DNA from: Candidatus Moranbacteria bacterium UBA2282
Lineage (GTDB): Bacteria; Patescibacteriota; Minisyncoccia; Moranbacterales; UBA2206
Direction: 5' to 3'
Assembly (NCBI GenBank): GCA_002345745.1
Contig: DDWQ01000008.1
Coordinates: 1 to 19,265, forward strand
DNA: 19,265 nt
Position numbers and translations under genes: made by a program. Each line of letters starts with the position of its first letter. The first letter of the stretch is position 1. Below are positions 15,070-19,265 of this stretch, one piece after another. The notes under the pieces were generated by a model, which ran no database searches, was not told the DNA's origin, and saw only the letters and a list, made by a program, of their open reading frames with translations.

Positions 15070-15474
15070 TTAATTAATCACCACTGGAGCCTCAATCGCC
15101 CGTTGCGTATTGCCACTAGTGCCGATGGATTTAATGTTAATAATATCTGCAACTGGGGTACTATTACAATCTTCTTCGATAATTTCACCAGCTGAGTCCA
15201 TAAGTTGAACCGTACAGTCGCTAAATTCAACTATGCCATCGCAATTATCATCAATTTTATCAATTTTATCATCCTTGAAATTTTTTATTAACTGCAATAC
15301 TTGTTCAATCCCGCTATCCGCGTTTTGATAGGCTTTGCTAGATTGACTCGATCCAATAGATGATTTTAATTCTTTATTGGAAACAGCGGAAATACTGAGT
15401 GCTGTTACTAAAACAATTCCCATAATCATTATTGTAGCCACAAGGATTGAAGCTGGATATTTCTTGTTTAACAT
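15070..15474 (-). CDS. PilX-like minor pilus assembly protein
   Basis: The 134-residue product has an N-terminal hydrophobic helix (ASILVATIMIMGIVLVTALS, residues 8-27) followed by SAVSNKELKSSIGSSQSSKAYQNADSG. The latter matches the PilX N-terminal pattern in which the helix is followed by a polar helix ending in a .A..a.aGie motif. It lacks the G/F-x3-E cleavage site of ordinary prepilins, as PilX proteins often do. The remainder has two Cys (in DNCDG and SDCTV) plus a third in EEDCNS. It is the last gene of the pilus operon, 23 nt after the PilW-like gene. Minor pilins of this class help start pilus assembly and sit near the tip. The specific PilX name is by analogy. Confidence 0.7.
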   Translation of the reverse strand: MLNKKYPASILVATIMIMGIVLVTALSISAVSNKELKSSIGSSQSSKAYQNADSGIEQVLQLIKNFKDDKIDKIDDNCDGIVEFSDCTVQLMDSAGEIIEEDCNSTPVADIINIKSIGTSGNTQRAIEAPVVIN

Positions 15475-15497
15475 CTTCTTTTTTTTTATTCAATTAA

Positions 15498-16031
15498 TTA
15501 TTCCTCATAATCTCTCAATGAAACAGTAGTCTGAATATTTACTCTATCAACACCTGTGCAATCATTGCTATCATAACAAACTTTCAAAGCGATTGTGACT
15601 TTGCCTCTAGTATCCGAATCGGATTTAACTGCCACAAATGAAGCGGCACCTATAGCGCTACTTGTCATATCAACATAATCATTATCAGTAAAGGTGCATT
15701 CCGATGAGCTACCAGTCCCAATTTCAGATTGAAGTGTATGCAAATCAGCATTATAATTATATCGAATACATTGAGTTTGTGAATAATCAAAGGCTTGAAT
15801 ACTTGTTTCAGTTGACTCTAGAATTGAGCTCGTTCTTAATGTTTTAGCCATTTGTTCCATAACAAAATGTGCATTTTCTGTGTTTTGCTGTATTGTTTTC
15901 GTCTTTTTTCTCAAATTAACCACACTTATAAAAGTTCCTATCACGATAACCATAATTAAAGAAAAAACAAAAATCGCAACAATCATTTCTATTAATGAAA
16001 ACCCTTTATATTTTTTATTTTTTACAAACAT
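15498..16031 (-). CDS. PilW/GspJ-like minor prepilin
   Basis: I start this at the ATG at 16031; an in-frame GTG at 16043 would add four residues, and neither has an SD. The class III prepilin leader is MFVKNKKYKG, cleaved before FSLIEMIVAIFVFSLIMVIV (Glu at +5 of the mature protein). Then come polar helical residues and a mainly beta C-terminal domain with Cys in QCIRY, ECTF, KVCYDSNDC. Position in the operon (after PilV-like, before PilX-like) and a long globular domain fit PilW or GspJ. These pseudopilins form a priming complex for the type IV pilus. Confidence 0.75.
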   Translation of the reverse strand: MFVKNKKYKGFSLIEMIVAIFVFSLIMVIVIGTFISVVNLRKKTKTIQQNTENAHFVMEQMAKTLRTSSILESTETSIQAFDYSQTQCIRYNYNADLHTLQSEIGTGSSSECTFTDNDYVDMTSSAIGAASFVAVKSDSDTRGKVTIALKVCYDSNDCTGVDRVNIQTTVSLRDYEE

Positions 16032-16045
16032 ATTTTTGACCACTG

Positions 16046-16150
16046 TTTAGCACATGATTCACCTGAATACATATGATCGTAGTTTAGTTGCTTAGCTTTT
16101 TATTTTAAATTTTCAAGTGTAATCAGAAAAATCAGTGATAATCAGTGGTT
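16046..16150. repeat. Dispersed intergenic repeat, copy 2, filling the pilV-pilW gap
   Basis: The gap holds GTGTAATCA (16117-16125) and AATCAGTGGTT (16140-16150) in the same order as at 8684-8719, with ATCAGTGATAATCA between. In inverse orientation it has TCATGTGCTAA followed by CAGTGGT near 16057-16039. The element reaches the stop codon of the PilV-like gene. The part from about 16081 to 16110 is AT-rich with nothing I recognise. Confidence 0.6.
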
Positions 16151-16706
16151 ATAGTTGTTCTCCCCAAGTAGTCAATTTTATTTGTGCATAAACACATTTA
16201 TTAATTGTTGTGCACTCTGACTCTGACTCCGGGAATGACCCATCCCAAGAAACTAAACTAGTTATTATCATATCACTACCAGAAGCAGTATTTATTATAT
16301 TGCGATGGAATTTTGTATCCGTTGCACTAGGACTGCATGTATATAAATTGGTGTTATCTTCCAAATATAATTTACTGGTTCCTAGGCTATTAGGGCAGTG
16401 CATTTGAGATGCATCTTGCGTATAATCTATACTACAAGTCTCATCAGCGGGTATATGAGTAAAAGAATCATCACCCTTCGCCCAATTATTATCCCGCATA
16501 TTACGCACCAATTCCAAACCTTCTTGTGCTAATTCAGTGGCAATTAATTGATCTCGTGAATTCATAGAGCTAGCCACGCCACTACTTATGAGCTCTACTG
16601 CGACGATGAGACCAGTAGAAATTAAAAAAACAGCTATTACTATTTCCATCATAGAAAAACCGCTAGGATTTTTATTTATTTTTTTACTTGTAAGATTTTT
16701 TTTCAT
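16149..16706 (-). CDS. PilV-like minor prepilin
   Basis: The 185-residue product has a 16-residue basic leader ending in NPSG, then FSMMEIVIAVFLISTGLIVA with Glu at +5, the canonical class III prepilin site for the peptidase encoded two genes upstream. The region ATELAQEGLELVRNMRDNNW (about 61-80) matches the PilV/GspI pattern A..lA.qgle..rn.r. The C-terminal domain has Cys pairs (ETCSID, MHCPNS, YTCSPS, SECTTINKC). A role as a minor pilin in the type IV pilus priming complex follows from family and position. It starts 18 nt after the FimT/GspH-like gene stop. No real SD. Confidence 0.78.
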   Translation of the reverse strand: MKKNLTSKKINKNPSGFSMMEIVIAVFLISTGLIVAVELISSGVASSMNSRDQLIATELAQEGLELVRNMRDNNWAKGDDSFTHIPADETCSIDYTQDASQMHCPNSLGTSKLYLEDNTNLYTCSPSATDTKFHRNIINTASGSDMIITSLVSWDGSFPESESECTTINKCVYAQIKLTTWGEQL

Positions 16707-16724
16707 CTTATTTTCATTTTTTTA

Positions 16725-17249
16725 TTAGTTTTCAGTAATACTTCCATTTGAATTGATATCTATTGTTTTAGTCACACCACTTCCAGCTGGATATTCAAAA
16801 GTCATACTGTGACCAGCAAAAAAACCAGAAGCTATTCCGAACGGAATTGAAAAATAAATTTCAGTATCATCAGAATCAAAATTACTTAACACGACACCGT
16901 TTTCAAGTTGCAAGCTTTCTGCACTAAAACTCTCATATTCACCATAAGCACATATATTGCCAGATGTTGGGACTTTATAAAAAATTTCATACTCATTTTC
17001 ACTTATAAATCTGACGCCATATCCACACACTTTTGCGGGAGGTTGCATTCTTCCTTGCAAGGCATAGCTCTGTGCCTGTTTGATGGTGGCTGTCACCTCT
17101 CTTTGTGCAGCTTGCAAACGAGTGTTAGCTTTTGAAGATTGCAAAGAAACAAAAGCAACACTAGCCATAATAGTCATTATCACAATCACAACCATTAACT
17201 CAATAAATGTGAAACCATTGTATTCATTTGTAATTATTTTTTTTTCCAT
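16725..17249 (-). CDS. FimT/GspH-like pseudopilin
   Basis: The 174-residue product has a prepilin leader MEKKIITNEYNG cleaved before FTFIELMVVIVIMTIMASVA (Glu at +5). QRE(V)TATIKQAQSYALQGR (about 54-70) matches the A...a.ar.eA..rg pattern of GspH/FimT. The C-terminal beta domain (GYGVRF, EYEIFYKVP, VVLSNFD, EIYFSIPFG, ITEN) is typical of GspH, which has a long hairpin domain. It is the first pilin-like gene after the peptidase, with a 9-nt gap, so the two are surely cotranscribed. FimT-like proteins in some bacteria bind DNA for uptake, which I cannot judge here. Confidence 0.78.
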   Translation of the reverse strand: MEKKIITNEYNGFTFIELMVVIVIMTIMASVAFVSLQSSKANTRLQAAQREVTATIKQAQSYALQGRMQPPAKVCGYGVRFISENEYEIFYKVPTSGNICAYGEYESFSAESLQLENGVVLSNFDSDDTEIYFSIPFGIASGFFAGHSMTFEYPAGSGVTKTIDINSNGSITEN

Positions 17250-17258
17250 ATTTCTATA

Positions 17259-18086
17259 TTAAAACAAAAATAAACTAAAATACCAATCAGTTATCGCACT
17301 ATACCAAAACATCGCAATGAATGTGCCAAGAACTAGAAATGGAGCAAATGGAATTTGACTACTCATTTTTTTCTGCTTGACTATTATCATAATTATACCA
17401 AAAATTGCACCAAATGAAAATGCCAACATCAAAGCCAACATAATGTTTGGCCAACCAAGAATCAAGCCCAGCAAAATCACCAAATAGGCATCACCTATTC
17501 CCATCCACTTCTCTTTGGAAATTGCCACCAGCGCAAAGAAAAAAGCAAAAGCCACCACTGCACCCAATGTTCCTGAATAGACTACACTCTCCAAGATACC
17601 TATTCCTCCTTGACCTCCTACACCCCCTATTAGTCCCGACGTCGCCCAATCAAAAAACAGATTAAACACAATCACCCAGCCAATAGCTGGCCAAAGCACC
17701 AAACCAGGAATTTCCATATACAAAATATCATACACCAAAATTACTATCAGCGAGCTGGCAATTCCTAGATAATAGACAGCCGTCGCCCAAGAAGAAACAT
17801 CCGCTAAATTAAAATAGTATTGACCGATGATAGCGAAGATTAAACCAGTGAAAATTTCCACCAACGGATATTGCCAAGAAATTTTTTCCTGGCATTTGCG
17901 ACAACGAAATTTCAATAAGATAAAACTGATTACGGGAATATTATCATACCAAGCGATTTCCTTTTTGCAATGTGTACAATGCGACCTGCCCACCACAAAA
18001 GATTCCGCCACTCGCAAACGATAGACAACTACATTCAAAAAACTACCAACGATCAGACCGAGAATAAGAAAAATAAGGAAAATCAT
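17259..18086 (-). CDS. pilD: Prepilin peptidase (A24 family)
   Basis: This membrane aspartic protease removes the leader of type IV prepilins and N-methylates the new terminus. The 275-residue protein shows the N-terminal GSFLNVVVYRL motif, a zinc-type methyltransferase domain with Cys37, Cys40 (CTHC) and Cys62, Cys65 (CRKC), and the catalytic aspartates Asp120 (VYDILYMEIPG) and Asp199 (MGIGDAYLV, the GxGD motif). About eight membrane helices are present. Residues 153-163 (IGGVGGQGGIG) interrupt the region between helices and come from the same 9-nt purine repeat as in ligA. It is the first gene of the pseudopilin operon. No promoter is clear in the AT-rich leader. PilD, GspO and TapA names are interchangeable at this level. 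Confidence 0.93.
   Translation of the reverse strand: MIFLIFLILGLIVGSFLNVVVYRLRVAESFVVGRSHCTHCKKEIAWYDNIPVISFILLKFRCRKCQEKISWQYPLVEIFTGLIFAIIGQYYFNLADVSSWATAVYYLGIASSLIVILVYDILYMEIPGLVLWPAIGWVIVFNLFFDWATSGLIGGVGGQGGIGILESVVYSGTLGAVVAFAFFFALVAISKEKWMGIGDAYLVILLGLILGWPNIMLALMLAFSFGAIFGIIMIIVKQKKMSSQIPFAPFLVLGTFIAMFWYSAITDWYFSLFLF
17598..17630 (-). repeat. 9-nt purine micro-array in the prepilin peptidase gene, site 4
   Basis: The coding strand reads ATA-GGGGGT-GTA-GGAGGT-CAA-GGAGGA-ATA-GGT, encoding IGGVGGQGGIG. It is the same unit and frame as ligA sites 1 and 2, which share no other sequence with this gene. Confidence 0.75.
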
Positions 18087-18181
18087 AATTTATTTTTGAT
18101 CAATTTTTTATATTTATATTCGACACCAATTTCTATTAACTACATATAATCTATCATAAAAAACAAAAATAAGCGAAAAAG

Positions 18182-18190
18182 TTATCCACA
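18182..18190 (+). promoter_or_regulatory. Perfect DnaA-box sequence TTATCCACA (second copy)
   Basis: Identical to the box at 2997-3005, preceded by AAAG in both cases. It lies in the AT-rich spacer (18087-18244) about 96 nt upstream of the prepilin peptidase start. No clear -35/-10 pair is visible around it. Confidence 0.45.
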
Positions 18191-18202
18191 CAATTTTGCC
18201 AC

Positions 18203-18225
18203 AAAAAAAGGAGCTTAGCTCCTTT
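18203..18225 (-). terminator. Terminator after the coiled-coil gene
   Basis: On the minus strand AAAGGAGC (18225-18218), loop TAA and GCTCCTTT (18214-18207) form an 8-bp stem followed by further T residues. It sits 19 nt after the stop of the gene ending at 18245. Confidence 0.88.
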
Positions 18226-18244
18226 AGTAAAGTTTCTTTCAAAT

Positions 18245-18628
18245 TTATACCGCCAAAGATTTTTTTTCTAGTTTGAATATTCTTTTTTCATGATCATCCG
18301 CCATGAATTTTTCTGCTTTGTTGTCTAGCTTTTCATTTATAATTTTAATCTCGCCTTCCATCCTGTCGAGCGTGTCAGTTATAACCTGTTGCCCTTCGCC
18401 AAAAGCCATAAATTGTTCTTTCATATCTTTTTCAAGAACGCTCACCCGATCAATCAATAATTGCTGTCCATCAGCAAGAATATTTACTCTTGTATCAATG
18501 CCATCCACCTTTTCAGTTAAAGCTTTTTGCCCCTCACCAAAAACTTTAAACTGACCCTTGAGTTCTTCAAGAATCGTAACCACATGATCTTCTGAATATG
18601 TTTTTTTATTTTCTTCTTGTTTAATCAT
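18245..18628 (-). CDS. Small coiled-coil repeat protein of unknown function
   Basis: I start this at the ATG at 18628 (127 residues). The reading frame stays open to a TTG at 18664, but that extension runs through a complete promoter. The product is charged and helical with no signal peptide or membrane helix. Three related units follow one another: FGEGQKALTEKVDGID (30-45), LADGQQLLIDRVSVLEKD (51-68) and FGEGQQVITDTLDRMEGEI (76-94), a heptad-like pattern predicting a coiled coil that may oligomerise. Similar small coiled-coil proteins are found across CPR and other bacteria without a known role. The gene is monocistronic, between its own promoter and terminator, with 60-bp tandem repeats just upstream of the promoter. 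Confidence 0.75.
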   Translation of the reverse strand: MIKQEENKKTYSEDHVVTILEELKGQFKVFGEGQKALTEKVDGIDTRVNILADGQQLLIDRVSVLEKDMKEQFMAFGEGQQVITDTLDRMEGEIKIINEKLDNKAEKFMADDHEKRIFKLEKKSLAV

Positions 18629-18634
18629 AACCAC

Positions 18635-18664
18635 ATTATACACAATTTCCCACACAGGCGTCAA
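18635..18664 (-). promoter_or_regulatory. Promoter of the coiled-coil gene, predicted leaderless
   Basis: On the minus strand TTGACG (18659-18664), an 18-nt spacer and TATAAT (18635-18640), with 6 nt to the ATG at 18628. This decides the start codon, because the longer ORF would have to be translated from upstream of its own promoter. Confidence 0.75.
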
Positions 18665-18670
18665 TCCAAA

Positions 18671-18770
18671 AACTCGAACACTTACATAGGACGGTCCTAG
18701 GGAATACGGTCCTAGGGAATACTAGGAAATAACTCAAACACTTACATAGGACGGTCCAAGAAAATACTAG
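18671..18770. repeat. 60-bp-period tandem repeat pair upstream of the coiled-coil promoter
   Basis: Unit 1 begins at 18671 and unit 2 at 18731 with AACTC(G/A)AACACTTACATAGG followed by ACGGTCC. Unit 1 also carries an internal duplication of CGGTCCTAGGGAATA. Each unit holds the near-palindrome TAGGACGGTCC(T/A)A. The array ends 7 nt from the -35 box. Confidence 0.8.
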
Positions 18771-18784
18771 TGAATATAAAACTT

Positions 18785-18833
18785 AAAAAACAATCTCCAC
18801 ACTAACCTTTTTTAAAAAAAGTTAGTCTGGAGA
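18785..18833 (-). terminator. Terminator of the pilin gene
   Basis: TCTCCA-C-ACTAAC (18794-18806) pairs with GTTAGT-C-TGGAGA (18821-18833) with one C-C mismatch, and the A/T loop can extend the pairing. On the minus strand the hairpin is followed by TTGTTTTTT. Confidence 0.85.
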
Positions 18834-18868
18834 CTTGCCAATTTCGCCTAGGCGGACAAATTGGCAAG
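18834..18868. repeat. Hairpin between the pilin stop and its terminator
   Basis: CTTGCCAATTT (18834-18844) and AAATTGGCAAG (18858-18868) form a perfect 11-bp stem around CGCCTAGGCG plus GAC, itself a palindrome. It abuts the terminator hairpin with no gap and lacks a T tail, so it may protect the 3' end of a highly expressed pilin mRNA. Confidence 0.7.
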
Positions 18869-18884
18869 CATAAAAATCCAAAAA

Positions 18885-19241
18885 CTATGTTCCACAAGTA
18901 GCAAAAGTTACTCCAGTGTTACTTATAGTCGCTACACATGCACTACCGGCTGTAGTACGCATTACTCCAGAAGTAGCTATTCCGTTAGGACCGCATGATG
19001 GAGCAGTAGTCCAAGCTGTAAGACCTGGTAATACATTATTAGCCGCAGTATAGGTCCCGTCATCACAGTCAATAACTAAGGAAGCATGCATACTTGAAGC
19101 TTGCGACTTAAACTCGGCATCTCTAGCTTTTGTCCTTGCTGAGTTCAAGCTAACCAAAACAATTGACGCTAAAATACCAATAATGGCAATTACGATCAAA
19201 AGTTCTATCAAGGTGAAACCTCGCATTATTTTATTTTTCAT
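18885..19241 (-). CDS. Type IV pilin-like protein (candidate major pilin)
   Basis: The 118-residue product has a 8-residue leader MKNKIMRG cleaved before FTLIELLIVIAIIGILASIV (Glu at +5), then LNSARTKARDAEFKSQASSM, the classic type IV pilin helix. A short C-terminal domain has Cys in VIDCDD, PSCGP, SACVA and the terminal TCGT, probably two disulfides. The small size and canonical N-terminus fit a major pilin, but a pseudopilin is not excluded. AGGTGA lies 4 nt before the ATG, a better SD than most genes here. It is followed by two hairpins and is separated from the pseudopilin operon by the coiled-coil gene. The promoter is outside the window. Confidence 0.85.
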   Translation of the reverse strand: MKNKIMRGFTLIELLIVIAIIGILASIVLVSLNSARTKARDAEFKSQASSMHASLVIDCDDGTYTAANNVLPGLTAWTTAPSCGPNGIATSGVMRTTAGSACVATISNTGVTFATCGT

Positions 19242-19265
19242 ATATTCACCTGCCTTTCTAGTTAT

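Noticed and set aside
18671..18770. Start of a CRISPR array
   Set aside because: Only two imperfect units with no regular spacers between them, and no cas genes nearby.

Overview
The window reads as chromosomal DNA of a Candidate Phyla Radiation (Patescibacteria) bacterium, probably a Parcubacteria/Moranbacteria-like lineage. This is inference from AT-rich sequence, many weak or absent Shine-Dalgarno sites, tRNA genes without encoded CCA, very short spacers, a CPR-style type IV pilus locus, an O-antigen-ligase/TPR membrane protein, and a secreted protein with tail-fibre-like repeats. TGA is used as a stop codon, so the recoded SR1/Gracilibacteria code does not apply. Every gene I support lies on the minus strand, so transcription runs from high to low coordinates.

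Layout in transcription order. (1) 18628-19241: a type IV pilin-like protein with hairpins after it, then a tandem-repeat region and the promoter of a small coiled-coil protein. (2) 15070-18086: a type IV pilus assembly operon of prepilin peptidase, FimT/GspH-like, PilV-like, PilW-like and PilX-like proteins, closed by a terminator. (3) 10296-14964: ligA, gatC, gatA and a membrane-anchored HEPN-like protein. (4) 9261-10206: a tRNA cluster (fMet, Met, Asp) under a perfect consensus promoter, with a LAGLIDADG homing endonuclease gene between tRNA-Met and tRNA-Asp. (5) 6503-9097: a small membrane protein and gyrB. (6) 3145-6425: an O-antigen ligase/TPR protein and an MscS-like TM-helix protein. 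(7) 1-2945: a membrane-anchored fibronectin-like protein and a large secreted repeat protein that runs off the left edge. That last gene is open for 753 codons from its ATG.

The functions are replication and repair (gyrB, ligA), translation (gatCA, tRNAs) and cell surface (pili, glycan, secreted repeat proteins). The most unusual signal is the number of DNA-level repeats inserted in frame inside conserved genes. Four 9-nt-unit purine-rich micro-arrays sit in ligA (three) and the prepilin peptidase gene (one), one of them in a different reading frame from the others. A GC-rich palindromic element sits inside gatA. Further repeat families occupy spacers: twin AT-rich copies around gatC, an ATCAGTGGTT-type family at two loci, and a 60-bp tandem pair. 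Three genes have an ideal -10 box exactly 6 nt before the ATG, which predicts leaderless mRNAs. The homing endonuclease ORF begins 6 nt after the end of tRNA-Met, so tRNA 3' processing might itself create an almost leaderless mRNA.
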